The notes beneath the pieces are model-generated. The model did no database searches. It was not told where the DNA came from and saw only the letters and a list, made by a program, of their open reading frames with translations. DNA of 64,000 nucleotides from the NCBI RefSeq assembly GCF_042686175.1, contig NZ_JBHUOR010000041.1:1-64000 (forward strand). The letters run 5' to 3'. A program made the translations under genes and the position numbers. The DNA is from Kurthia populi. GTDB lineage: Bacteria > Bacillota > Bacilli > Bacillales_A > Planococcaceae. Shown here in pieces: positions 38,002 to 46,845 of this stretch; the first letter of the stretch is position 1; every line of letters begins with the position of its first letter.

Positions 38002-38889
38002 TTACTCCCCCTGTTCAATGTGTAGCTTTTTTAGCTTTTGATACAATGTCGTGCGATGAATGCCTAACGCTTCTGCGGCTCTCACCTTATTGCCACCATG
38101 CTCTTTTAGTACTTGAATAATTAAATCACGCTCATGCGTATGTAGCGTGTCTTTCATATGAGAAGATTGCTGTAGTAAATTATTTTGATGCATTTGATCA
38201 TAAACATTATAAATTTTCGTAATTTCCTCAAACATTAAAAAGCCAATAGCGCCGATTGTGACGCCTTTTTGAATAAGCGGTAGTCGGTGGACTCGCATCT
38301 CCTGACCATTGATGAGTTGCTGCTGGTTACGCTCTGCGATGCCCGTTTTTACAACGACATGCATTTGCGTATTTTCAATAATTTCCGTCACATGACGCCC
38401 AATGGCATTGGCATGTGGCACACCGGTAAAACGGCTATAGGCATCATTAAATTCGACGATTATCCCGTTGCTGTCTACAACGACGATGCCCTCATAAGCA
38501 TGCTGCAGCGTCATTGCAAAGGCACGCTTCTCTAACCCATAGCGCTCCATAAAGTCCTTCATTAAGACGTGCATGACGTCCTTTGTTAAAAGGCCAATTT
38601 GCTGATGCTGATGATTTTCAACAACGACCGGAAAGGCTTGCTCCAATGATATTTTCTCAATCCCTATCGTCTGAACCGGCTGCATAATATCTGACACTAA
38701 GCGCTCTAGTTCATCGATATGCGCTAGTATTTGCTCACTTTCTAAAATTCCGACGACGCGACCTCGTTCTACAATGACGACAACATGAACTTTTTGATTT
38801 GAAAAATAACGTGCCGCCTGGCGTAGCGTTGTCGTATGAGCAAGCTGATACGACAGCGGCTGCATATAACTCGCCCATTGTATGTCCAT
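38002..38889 (-). CDS. CBS-PAS-Fis HTH regulator lacking the AAA+ domain
   Basis: 295 residues from ATG at 38889 (GTAGGAGGACG upstream). A CBS pair (about 5-110), a PAS domain (about 123-225, YEGIVVVDSNGIIVEFNDAY), then directly a Fis-type HTH (about 252-292, GGNKVRAAEALGIHRTTLYQKLKKLHI). Sigma-54 activators of related operons have a 230-residue AAA+ domain with GAFTGA between PAS and HTH; here it is missing without a frame break. It probably controls the surrounding operon in a sigma-54-independent way. Confidence 0.85.
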   Translation of the reverse strand: MDIQWASYMQPLSYQLAHTTTLRQAARYFSNQKVHVVVIVERGRVVGILESEQILAHIDELERLVSDIMQPVQTIGIEKISLEQAFPVVVENHQHQQIGLLTKDVMHVLMKDFMERYGLEKRAFAMTLQHAYEGIVVVDSNGIIVEFNDAYSRFTGVPHANAIGRHVTEIIENTQMHVVVKTGIAERNQQQLINGQEMRVHRLPLIQKGVTIGAIGFLMFEEITKIYNVYDQMHQNNLLQQSSHMKDTLHTHERDLIIQVLKEHGGNKVRAAEALGIHRTTLYQKLKKLHIEQGE

Positions 38890-38899
38890 AAACGTCCTC

Positions 38900-39661
38900 C
38901 TACTGTGCCGTATAGCCACCATCAATAATAATTGCTTGCCCCGTCATTCCTTTCGCACTATCGGATGCTAAGAAGAACGCCGTATCCGCAATCTCACTTA
39001 AATCAATTAATCGTTTTTGTGGAATAAGTGGATATAATACATCCTCTAGCACCGCTTCACGGCTAATGCCACGCGTTTTTGCTAGATCATCAAATTGATT
39101 ACGCACAAGCTCTGTATCCGCATAGCCTGGACAAATTGCATTGACTGTAATACCATGCGCTGCCGTTTCAAGTGCCGCCACCTTCGTGAAGCCAATGACA
39201 CCATGCTTCGCCGAATTGTATGCCGCCTTACCCGCAAAGCCAATCACGCCATTGATCGACGACATATTCAAAATGCGACCAGACTGCTGTTTTTTCATAT
39301 GTGGTAAAACATGCTTTGTCATAACAAATGGTGCCACAAGCATGACATCAATTAGCAATTGAAACTTCTCTGTCGGAAATTCTTCAATCATCGCTACATG
39401 TTGTAAACCAGCATTATTAATGAGCACATCAATGCGCTCAAACTCAGACATTACTTGCGCGACCATATCTTTAATTTTTTCTTCATTCGTGACATCACAC
39501 ACAATACCAATTGCGCGCTCACCTAATTTTTTTGCTGCCGCAGCTACTTCTTCGTGTAAATCCACTAACACAACTTTATCTCCCGCTGTGTAAAACTTTT
39601 GTGCTAGCTCATAGCCAATCCCCTGAGCGCCACCTGTAATAATTACAACGCGTTCTGTCAT
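38900..39661 (-). CDS. 3-hydroxybutyrate dehydrogenase (SDR)
   Basis: 253 residues from ATG at 39661 with GGGAG upstream. Rossmann motif VVIITGGAQGIGYELA, NNAGLQH, catalytic YNSAKHG and the C-terminal IIDGGYTAQ match the D-beta-hydroxybutyrate dehydrogenase group. It oxidises 3-hydroxybutyrate to acetoacetate with NAD, supplying the substrate for ScoAB. The overlap with the upstream gene is essentially zero. Confidence 0.9.
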   Translation of the reverse strand: MTERVVIITGGAQGIGYELAQKFYTAGDKVVLVDLHEEVAAAAKKLGERAIGIVCDVTNEEKIKDMVAQVMSEFERIDVLINNAGLQHVAMIEEFPTEKFQLLIDVMLVAPFVMTKHVLPHMKKQQSGRILNMSSINGVIGFAGKAAYNSAKHGVIGFTKVAALETAAHGITVNAICPGYADTELVRNQFDDLAKTRGISREAVLEDVLYPLIPQKRLIDLSEIADTAFFLASDSAKGMTGQAIIIDGGYTAQ

Positions 39662-39662
39662 C

Positions 39663-40604
39663 TTATGCATCTCCCTTGTCATTTCGATCCTCTAGTAAAA
39701 AGCGCATTAACAACTTTTCACGCTTCGTTGCCACATCATTCATTTCCGCTTCGTTCCATTCATAGTACCCTCGACCACTACGCACACCGACATGCCCGTA
39801 TGAAACGAGCTCATTTAAACCAGCACCTGCTGCTTTAAGCGTCGATAAATCATCAAATAAATAATCTGAAATATCTTTGAAAATATCTAAGCCACCAAAA
39901 TCTGCACTTATTAAAGGCCCGGTAATCGGTAAGCGGCGACCGATACTATACGTAACAGCCGCATCAATATCCTCTTTTGTCGCAACACCTGCATCATACA
40001 ATGCCTGCGCTTCGCGGAATAAGGCGAACTGTAGACGGTTGCCAATAAAACCTGGCACCTCTTGACGTACAACAATCGCTTTTTTATCAATTCCTTCAAT
40101 CCATTCCTTCGTACGTAAGACTGTCGCCTCGACTGTTTCTGCTCCTGGCACAATTTCCACAAGTGGAATTAAATGTGCTGGATTCCAAAAGTGCGTCACG
40201 ATAAAGCGTTCCGGATGCTGACTACCAAGCGCTAAATCACTTGGCTTTAGACCAGACGTATTGCTCGCAATAATGACATCTGACGACACAAGCGACTCGA
40301 TTTTTTGATAGAGCTCATGCTTCATCGTTAATTTTTCTGGAATGGCTTCAACGATAAAGGTTGTATCCGCCAGTGCCTGCTCTAAATCATCGTGATACGA
40401 AATTAATGGTGTAATGTCTGATGTTGCTTGAAGTAAACCCTCCTCGACCATGCGCTCAGCCTTCTCTGCAATACCCTGCTGTGCACGCGTTAGCTCCTCT
40501 GCTGAAATACCGTATAATACGACTGGCTGTTTCGCCCAAGCTATCGCTAGCGCAATCGAATGCCCCATTGTGCCTGTCCCAATGACTGTTACGTGTTCTG
40601 TCAT
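39663..40604 (-). CDS. 3-hydroxyacyl-CoA dehydrogenase family protein
   Basis: 313 residues. N-terminal NAD-binding VTVIGTGTMGHSIALA, then ASNTSGLKPSDL, VTHFWNPAHLIPLVEIVPG and KEVPGFIGNRLQ-like VRQEVPGFIGNRLQFAL, all typical of 3-hydroxyacyl-CoA dehydrogenases. It may act on 3-hydroxybutyryl-CoA or a related hydroxy acid (carnitine dehydrogenase-like enzymes share the fold). Located between permease and hydroxybutyrate dehydrogenase genes. Confidence 0.85.
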   Translation of the reverse strand: MTEHVTVIGTGTMGHSIALAIAWAKQPVVLYGISAEELTRAQQGIAEKAERMVEEGLLQATSDITPLISYHDDLEQALADTTFIVEAIPEKLTMKHELYQKIESLVSSDVIIASNTSGLKPSDLALGSQHPERFIVTHFWNPAHLIPLVEIVPGAETVEATVLRTKEWIEGIDKKAIVVRQEVPGFIGNRLQFALFREAQALYDAGVATKEDIDAAVTYSIGRRLPITGPLISADFGGLDIFKDISDYLFDDLSTLKAAGAGLNELVSYGHVGVRSGRGYYEWNEAEMNDVATKREKLLMRFLLEDRNDKGDA

Positions 40605-40615
40605 GTAAATTCCTC

Positions 40616-41938
40616 CTAAATACCAAGTCCAAGTGAGAATAAAATAATCGCTAAAATAAGACCGATAATCGGTACAATGACGGTCACCGCAGCCATTGCT
40701 GGATACGCATCTTTATATTCCTCGTTTGCAATCGAGCGAATCGTCGTTACGACGTAGCCGCCTTGCGGTAATGTATCAAGTGAACCAGATGAAATCGCAA
40801 TCGTTCGGTGAAGTGCATCCGCATTGACACCCATATCTAAATAATGTGGTGCAAGCAGTGGCAGCGCTATCGTTTGACCACCTGAAGAGGAGCCTGTTAG
40901 ACCAGCAATCACTGCGACCGCAATGGCACCACCAATTAATGGACTACCTGGAATATTTGTCATTAGATCAACTGCTGACTGGAATGAATCTGTCACCTTT
41001 ACAACGCCACCAAACCCAACTACTGCGGCCGTATTCGCAATCGCTATAATGGCACCCATTGTTCCTTCTGATAGTGCGTTACTAATATTTTGGAAATACT
41101 TACGATTAATTAAATACGTCGCAACAATGCCACTCGTTAATGCAATAATTAATGCCGATGTGCCTAATTTATCATGGAACACAAACGATAAAATCAATAC
41201 AATCGCAAGTGGAATCATGCTCATTAATGGATTCGGTAGCGCGCGTGAGGCATCATTAACGGGGTCACTAGCTCGTCCAACAAAGCCTTCACCCTTCGCA
41301 ACCGCTTTCAAAACTAAATGCTTAATCCAAATGTAACCACCAACTGCCATAAAGATTGCAACAATAATGCTGACCTCCCAGCCTGCATATGGTGATGTGC
41401 CTAAATATTCAATCGGAATCCAGTTTTGAATTTCCGGTGAACCCGCTGACGTCATCGTAAATGTAACCGACCCTAGCGCAATAACCCCCGGGATGAATCG
41501 ACGTGGATAATTGGCCTCACGGAATAAACTAACTGCCATCGGATACACTGAGAAAGCAACGACGAATAAGCTGACGCCGCCATACGTTAAAATCGCACAA
41601 GCTGCGACAATAGCTAAAATGGCTTTTTTAACGCCTAGCTTCTCAACAACCCATTTCGCTACTGCATCTGCAGCACCACTATCTTCCATCACCTTACCGA
41701 AAATAGCCCCTGCTAAGAACATTAAGTACCATGAACCTACAAATCCGGTAAACCCACTCATATAATTACTAACAAAGTTTGGATCTCCCTCTTTTACTAA
41801 CTGTGGAAAGAGAGGAATGCCATTTAATAACGCCACAAATAATGCCGTTAATGGTGCAGAAATTAATAAATTTACACCACGCACTGTTAAATAAATAAGA
41901 AGTAACAGCCCGCCTACCATACCAATCATGCCAATCAT
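40616..41938 (-). CDS. GntP-family permease, probably 3-hydroxybutyrate
   Basis: 440 residues from ATG at 41938, behind AAGGAAGCAGGTG; the 41 codons upstream include the promoter/leader and are unlikely to be translated. About twelve membrane helices; GntP-type features TLPQGGYVVTTIRSIAN and GLTGSSSGGQTIALPLLAPHY. In B. subtilis the related permease is in the same kind of sco operon and imports hydroxybutyrate. It is the first gene of this operon. Confidence 0.85.
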   Translation of the reverse strand: MIGMIGMVGGLLLLIYLTVRGVNLLISAPLTALFVALLNGIPLFPQLVKEGDPNFVSNYMSGFTGFVGSWYLMFLAGAIFGKVMEDSGAADAVAKWVVEKLGVKKAILAIVAACAILTYGGVSLFVVAFSVYPMAVSLFREANYPRRFIPGVIALGSVTFTMTSAGSPEIQNWIPIEYLGTSPYAGWEVSIIVAIFMAVGGYIWIKHLVLKAVAKGEGFVGRASDPVNDASRALPNPLMSMIPLAIVLILSFVFHDKLGTSALIIALTSGIVATYLINRKYFQNISNALSEGTMGAIIAIANTAAVVGFGGVVKVTDSFQSAVDLMTNIPGSPLIGGAIAVAVIAGLTGSSSGGQTIALPLLAPHYLDMGVNADALHRTIAISSGSLDTLPQGGYVVTTIRSIANEEYKDAYPAMAAVTVIVPIIGLILAIILFSLGLGI

Positions 41939-42021
41939 CGATACACCTGCTTCCTTTAATAAACTATTTTTTAAAAAATTTACATTCAGTGAAGCAACAA
42001 TCCTGTTCAATAAAGTGTTGC

Positions 42022-42060
42022 CCTCTGTCTTTATTTGTATACAGCGATTGTAGTGTATCA
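42022..42060 (-). promoter_or_regulatory. Candidate promoter of the ketone-body operon
   Basis: Minus strand TTGATA, 16-base spacer and TACAAA in the region 42030-42060, overlapping a TGTATACA dyad. No -24/-12 GG..GC sigma-54 element was found by eye, consistent with the regulator lacking AAA+. Downstream there is a pair of AACATCTTTTT repeats at about 42090 and 42108. Confidence 0.35.
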
Positions 42061-42211
42061 ACTATAAAAATACAATATATTCTCGAAAAAACATCTTTTT
42101 ATAGAAATAAACATCTTTTTTGTCTATTTTATTATACAAATATGTAGTTTTTTATCTACACTACTATTTCCTTTTTCACCATTTTAAAACATAAAAAAGG
42201 AATAATACGAT

Positions 42212-42600
42212 TGTGAGCCCTAAATGTCTAAGACAATATCAAAGTAAAAAGACACTTAGAGATGTATCATTTATAGTTACAAGAGTGAAAGGCCCCTCTG
42301 AAAAGCAATCAGATGAAGTGACATCGCACAAGTATGAACAAGCGGAAAAAAATGGCGTTATCAGGAGCATGTCCCTCAAAGGCACGCTTGCTGATAACGC
42401 CATTTTATCTTGAAATGTTTTGAGAACGACAAATAAGGTTGTCGTTCAAACCGTTAAGAAGACATCAACTACGATAATCATACGCGAATTTTGGCAAAGT
42501 TAAACCACCTTTCTCCAGTTGAATACCGAAAAAAGATGGTTAAACAAGAATTTGACGGCAACTCCTAAGGGGCCCCCAGGAAAGCGTCCGTCAAATTCAA
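42212..42600 (+). mobile_element. Degraded IS3-family element
   Basis: The right part (42470-42567) encodes NYDNHTRILAKLNHLSPVEY followed by RKKMVKQEFDGNS and TAA, which is the C-terminus of an IS3-type OrfB transposase (NxxR-x-x-x-KLN-x-LSPVEYR). The left end TGTGAGCCC..AAGACAA resembles an IS3/IS150 end. The 250 bases between have no frame, so almost all of the transposase is lost. A perfect GAACGACA / TGTCGTTC dyad is at about 42424-42447. Confidence 0.65.
42355..42412. repeat. GCGTTATCAG hairpin inside the IS remnant
   Basis: GGCGTTATCAG ... CTGATAACGCC arms around about 28 bases, followed by ATTTTATC. The arms match those of the terminator at 36470-36509. Confidence 0.6.
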
Positions 42601-42682
42601 TTGAAGAATATTGGCCTTTTCTTTGTCTCACTTTCATGGATCAACGCGATTAACCATTCCTTCTACATGACCTAAAGGCAAA

Positions 42683-42988
42683 TTAGAATTCTAATTCGCC
42701 TTCCCAAGCGCTCATGCCGCCTTCCATGTTTGTCACATCAAAGCCTTCGCTATCTAAGTAAGACGCTGCTGTAAAGCTACGACCACCTGCATGACATACG
42801 ATAATGTATGGTGTTTCTTTATTTAATTCGCCTTGACGATCTGCAATTTGACCTAGTGGAATGTGAATTGCACCTGGGATTACACCATTTGCTACTTCAT
42901 CATCTTCACGTACATCGATTACATTTAATGCTTCATTTGCATCGAATTTGTCTAATACTTCATTGGCTGTAATGTTTTTTAATGCCAT
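42683..42988 (-). CDS. Rhodanese-like domain protein
   Basis: 101 residues, one rhodanese domain. The active-site loop is IIVCHAGGRSFTAASYL with the catalytic cysteine; NVIDVREDDEVANGVIPGAIHIPLG is the N-terminal rhodanese signature. It transfers sulfur or acts as a small sulfide carrier; exact partner unknown. It stands alone between an IS remnant and hfq. Confidence 0.9.
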   Translation of the reverse strand: MALKNITANEVLDKFDANEALNVIDVREDDEVANGVIPGAIHIPLGQIADRQGELNKETPYIIVCHAGGRSFTAASYLDSEGFDVTNMEGGMSAWEGELEF

Positions 42989-43026
42989 TGTTAATATCCC
43001 CCTTTAATTGATTCGTCTTAACTATA

Positions 43027-43062
43027 CAAAAAAAGCCGATACCCCGCAAGGTAATCGGCTTA
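43027..43062 (-). terminator. hfq terminator
   Basis: Minus-strand stem AAGCCGAT.ACC / GGTATCGGCTT followed by TTTTTTT, directly after hfq. Confidence 0.85.
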
Positions 43063-43065
43063 ATT

Positions 43066-43287
43066 TTATTCTTCCGTTAACTCAACAGACTTCGCTGGTG
43101 CGAATGTTGAAATCGCATGCTTATAAATTAAATTTTGTTTTCCCTCTGCTTCTAAAAGTACAGTAAAGTTATCGTATGAACGAATTGTACCTTTCAGTTG
43201 GAATCCATTTAATAAAAACACGGTAACGAATACCCCATTTTTACGCAGCTGATTTAAATATGTGTCTTGTAAATTCGCTGGCTTCAT
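43066..43287 (-). CDS. hfq: RNA chaperone Hfq
   Basis: 73 residues. Sm1 and Sm2 motifs are intact: NLQDTYLNQLRKNGVFVTVFLLNGFQLKGTIRSYDNFTVLLE and NLIYKHAISTFAPA (the YKHA signature). It forms a hexameric ring and helps small RNAs act on mRNAs. It follows miaA, the standard order, 59 bases downstream. Confidence 0.97.
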   Translation of the reverse strand: MKPANLQDTYLNQLRKNGVFVTVFLLNGFQLKGTIRSYDNFTVLLEAEGKQNLIYKHAISTFAPAKSVELTEE

Positions 43288-43346
43288 GAACTGACATCCC
43301 CCTCATCTTCCAATTAATCTATTCTACACAATAGGTATACCCCTAT

Positions 43347-44258
43347 TTATTGGAAAATATCCTTAAAAACCGCTTCTTTTGCAGTAAAAGAATCATACCA
43401 CGTAATATCCATTTTATTGCGGAAGTAGGTCAATTGTCGTTTAGCATAACGACGAGAGTTTTGTTTTAAGTTTTCAATCGCCTGCTCAAATGTTTCGCGG
43501 CCATCAAAATAGTCATACAGTTCCTTATAACCAATCGCGCGAATTGCCTGTACATCGCGAATATCGCGGTCATATAAGTCACGCACCTCATCGACAAGCC
43601 CTTGCTCTAGCATCATATCTACACGTAAGTTAATACGCTCATACAATTTTTCACGGTCCATATTAAGGCCGATAATTAAATGATGATATAATGCCTTTTC
43701 CCCTTGATGCTGTGCGTCATTCGATTTTTTGACATCGCTATGCTCAGCCATTTCTAGCGCACGAATGACACGACGTGTATTATTCGGATGAATCGTTTTC
43801 GCTGTCTCAGGGTCTACCGCAGCAAGGCGCGCGTGCATTGCCTCAGGTCCTACTTGTTCAAGCGCTGTGTAATACGCCTCACGTACGCCTTCATCGATCT
43901 TTTCTTCCGTAAAACGAAAATCATACAGCACTGCTTGCACATATAAGCCTGTACCACCAACGATAATTGGCATTTTACCGCGCGCTTGAATTTCTGTAAT
44001 TTTTTCACGTACCGCCTGTTGATAATCTGCAACAGAAAAACTATCTGTCGGCTCTAAAATATCGAGTAAATGATGCGGCACGCCGTCCATTTCCTCTGGC
44101 GTAATCTTTGCGGTACCGATATTTAAATCGCGGTATACTTGCATCGAATCGCCATTAATAATTTCTCCATCGAGCTTTTTAGCAAGCTCGATGCTTAGTG
44201 CAGTTTTGCCGACTGCCGTTGGTCCGACAATCGCAATCACATCATAGTTGTTGTTCAT
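43347..44258 (-). CDS. miaA: tRNA dimethylallyltransferase
   Basis: 303 residues. P-loop IVGPTAVGKTALS (residues 9-21), then NGDSMQVYRDLNIGTAKI and GTGLYVQAVLY. It attaches dimethylallyl to A37 of tRNAs that read UNN codons; MiaB encoded at 55746 adds the methylthio group. It overlaps the 3' end of the lipase gene by 17 bases. Confidence 0.97.
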   Translation of the reverse strand: MNNNYDVIAIVGPTAVGKTALSIELAKKLDGEIINGDSMQVYRDLNIGTAKITPEEMDGVPHHLLDILEPTDSFSVADYQQAVREKITEIQARGKMPIIVGGTGLYVQAVLYDFRFTEEKIDEGVREAYYTALEQVGPEAMHARLAAVDPETAKTIHPNNTRRVIRALEMAEHSDVKKSNDAQHQGEKALYHHLIIGLNMDREKLYERINLRVDMMLEQGLVDEVRDLYDRDIRDVQAIRAIGYKELYDYFDGRETFEQAIENLKQNSRRYAKRQLTYFRNKMDITWYDSFTAKEAVFKDIFQ

Positions 44259-45180
44259 AAATCTTTTTCTCCAGCCATTTCAAAATCGTTTGATAGATTA
44301 GTTGATTATTTGTTTCGTTTAAAATTTCATGTCGCATACCATCAAAAAGATGCACGCTTAGCTTTGAAATGCCCGCATCATAATATTGACGCGCCACTTT
44401 CCAAACGCCTTTGCCATAACCACCAATCGGATCATCACTCCCGCTAATGAGGAGCATAGGCAAGTCCTTACGAATTTTCGCGACTTCTGTTGGACGAGAT
44501 GCCACTTCAAAGCCTTCCATAAAATCCGCATAAAACTGATTTGTTGACGTATAGTTGCAATACGGATCTTTTAAATAGGCCGCGACTTGCGCCCGATCCG
44601 TTGACAACCAGTCCTTGGGTGTTTCGGCGTTTTTTATTTTACGATTATTACTTGAGCCGCCTAATCGGTCAATTAGCTTAGCCTCGGTCGCTTCTCCGTC
44701 TCGCTTCGCTAAACGTTTCGCCAGTTGCGCAGCTACTTGATGAATTGGTGAATGCACAAGCGTCCCCATAATGATTACCTTTTGAATCGTATCACTATAC
44801 AGTTCAATGAAACGACGTGTTACAATCGAGCCCATACTATGCCCCAATAATATCGGCTTTGGCAAATCGTAGCGTGTACGCAACGTCATCATGACGAAAT
44901 GCACGTCTTCGACTACTTTATTAAAGCCATCTGTCGGGCCATAATAACCGAGCGGTGTATGATTGAGTTCTGCATTTTCCCCATGTCCTCGGTGTGAATG
45001 CAAGCCCACGACATAGCCATTTGAAGCGATATAACGCGCAAAATCATCATAACGTCCATGATACTCTGACATCCCATGCAGAATATGCAGATAGCCCTTT
45101 TGCTCACCCTCGGGCATATATACAGCGGTTGCTAATTGATAGCCATCCGGTGTTGTCAAAATAAATTCTTCTTTACGCAT
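44242..45180 (-). CDS. Alpha/beta hydrolase, lysophospholipase/monoglyceride lipase-like
   Basis: 312 residues from ATG at 45180 (AAAGGATGG upstream). Motifs: LHILHGMSEYHGRYDDFA (oxyanion region), nucleophile elbow LLGHSMGSIVTR, catalytic D in ISGSDDPIGG and H in FDGMRHEILNE. Likely hydrolyses a monoacylglycerol or lysolipid. It overlaps glpD by 8 bases, which fits a glycerolipid link. Confidence 0.85.
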   Translation of the reverse strand: MRKEEFILTTPDGYQLATAVYMPEGEQKGYLHILHGMSEYHGRYDDFARYIASNGYVVGLHSHRGHGENAELNHTPLGYYGPTDGFNKVVEDVHFVMMTLRTRYDLPKPILLGHSMGSIVTRRFIELYSDTIQKVIIMGTLVHSPIHQVAAQLAKRLAKRDGEATEAKLIDRLGGSSNNRKIKNAETPKDWLSTDRAQVAAYLKDPYCNYTSTNQFYADFMEGFEVASRPTEVAKIRKDLPMLLISGSDDPIGGYGKGVWKVARQYYDAGISKLSVHLFDGMRHEILNETNNQLIYQTILKWLEKKIYEQQL

Positions 45181-46825
45181 ACGTGCCATCCTTTGCAAAA
45201 TGTGCGGCATCATGCAGTAACTCTTCTACTTCTAAACGATAACGCTCTTTTTCCGCTTCACTATAATGTAGTAAATCGGCCATCAATTTTTGGACACCGT
45301 CTTTGTAGTTGTGCACGCTATCAATATTGAAAAACATACGACCTGTACGATGTACAAGTACATCAGACGGGCGATACGCAAATTCATGCTCCACTGCATA
45401 CACGACCTCTGCATAAATATCTGCTGGCAATCCAAACGTATCCTCCGGCATTGCAGCGATAATTTTAAATAATTTGCTAACATTCGCACCGTATTTTTCG
45501 ACTAAATGGCGTGCCTGCTTCGTTTCAAGACCTAATCCCTCACCATCTGCTGTTCGTTTTGCAACAAATGATTCAAACGTTTCTGGCGTTAAGCCCTCTG
45601 CACCTGCTAATGGTAAATGCTGCGTTTGACACGCTGCATAATGCTTAAACTGCTTACGCTTCGCTAAACGGTCAACAATGTCCTTTGCCATATGACGATA
45701 GCCCGTCAGTTTACCACCCGCAATCGTTAGTAGACCCGTTGGCGCCTCCCAAATTTCATCTTTACGTGAAATTTCAGAAGGGTCCTTACCATCTTCATAA
45801 ATTAATGGACGTACCCCTGCCCAGCAAGATTCCACGTCTTTTTGTGTCACATGAACATCCGGGAACATATAATGAATCGTATCTAAAATATACGTAATGT
45901 CCTCTTGCTCAGCTACAGGCTTTTTCGGATCCTCATCATAAAATGTATCCGTTGTCCCAATATACGCCTTACCCTCACGTGGAATCGCAAATACCATACG
46001 GCCATCTGGTGTATCAAAATATACCGATTGATGGAGTGGGAATACGGATTGATCAATGACAATATGAACTCCTTTTGTCATACGAAGCTTTTTATTATTT
46101 GATACGACGTCTTTTTCACGAACTTTATCCGTCCATGGACCCGTTGCATTAATAACCGACAATGCTTCAATATCAATTGTACGTCCTGACACTTCATCTT
46201 TCACTTTCGCACCAGCTACACGCCCATTTTTATACGTGAACTCTTCCATTTTTGCATAGTTTAAGCAAATCGCTCCGAGCTCTACCGCTTTTTTCATTAC
46301 TTCAATCGTCAAGCGTGCATCATCCGTACGGTATTCCACGTACAGACCGCCACCTTGTAGACCATCTGTTTTCAAAAGAGGCTCTTTCGTTAATGTTTCA
46401 TCCGGTGACAACATGACGCGGCGTTCTTCTTTTTTCACTTGCGCTAATGTATCATACACTTTTAACCCAATCGATGTAGACAACGGACCAAATGTGCCCC
46501 CTTTATAAAAAGGTAGCAGCATACCAAGTGGTGTCGTAATATGTGGCCCATTTTCATACACAATCGCGCGTTCACGCCCTGTTTCTGCGACAACATCAAT
46601 TTGTAATTGTTTTAAATAACGTAGTCCGCCGTGGACAAGCTTTGTTGAGCGGCTTGATGTCCCTGCCGCAAAATCCTGCATTTCCACAAGCGCTACTGAA
46701 AAGCCGCGTGATACGGCATCTAATGCAATTCCTGCACCTGTAATTCCACCACCAATAACGAGTAAGTCAAATGAATATTTTTCGAGTGTTTCAATCGTTT
46801 CTTGACGCTTTTTAGCTGAAAACAT
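45173..46825 (-). CDS. glpD: Aerobic glycerol-3-phosphate dehydrogenase
   Basis: 550 residues from ATG at 46825 with AAGGGAGAG upstream. FAD-binding DLLVIGGGITGAGIALDA (near residues 22-39), GTSSRSTKLVHGGLRYLKQ and TGPWTDKVRE are GlpD hallmarks. It oxidises glycerol 3-phosphate to dihydroxyacetone phosphate and feeds electrons to the respiratory chain. No glpF or glpK gene is adjacent. Confidence 0.96.
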   Translation of the reverse strand: MFSAKKRQETIETLEKYSFDLLVIGGGITGAGIALDAVSRGFSVALVEMQDFAAGTSSRSTKLVHGGLRYLKQLQIDVVAETGRERAIVYENGPHITTPLGMLLPFYKGGTFGPLSTSIGLKVYDTLAQVKKEERRVMLSPDETLTKEPLLKTDGLQGGGLYVEYRTDDARLTIEVMKKAVELGAICLNYAKMEEFTYKNGRVAGAKVKDEVSGRTIDIEALSVINATGPWTDKVREKDVVSNNKKLRMTKGVHIVIDQSVFPLHQSVYFDTPDGRMVFAIPREGKAYIGTTDTFYDEDPKKPVAEQEDITYILDTIHYMFPDVHVTQKDVESCWAGVRPLIYEDGKDPSEISRKDEIWEAPTGLLTIAGGKLTGYRHMAKDIVDRLAKRKQFKHYAACQTQHLPLAGAEGLTPETFESFVAKRTADGEGLGLETKQARHLVEKYGANVSKLFKIIAAMPEDTFGLPADIYAEVVYAVEHEFAYRPSDVLVHRTGRMFFNIDSVHNYKDGVQKLMADLLHYSEAEKERYRLEVEELLHDAAHFAKDGTYA

Positions 46826-46845
46826 GAAATTCTCTCCCTTCAAAT

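Noticed and set aside
42022..42212. Sigma-54 promoter for the ketone-body operon
   Set aside because: No GG-N10-GC element found by eye upstream of the permease gene.
42213..42413. 66-codon + strand frame before the IS remnant
   Set aside because: It runs through the hairpin arms of the IS remnant, has no ribosome site and a random composition.
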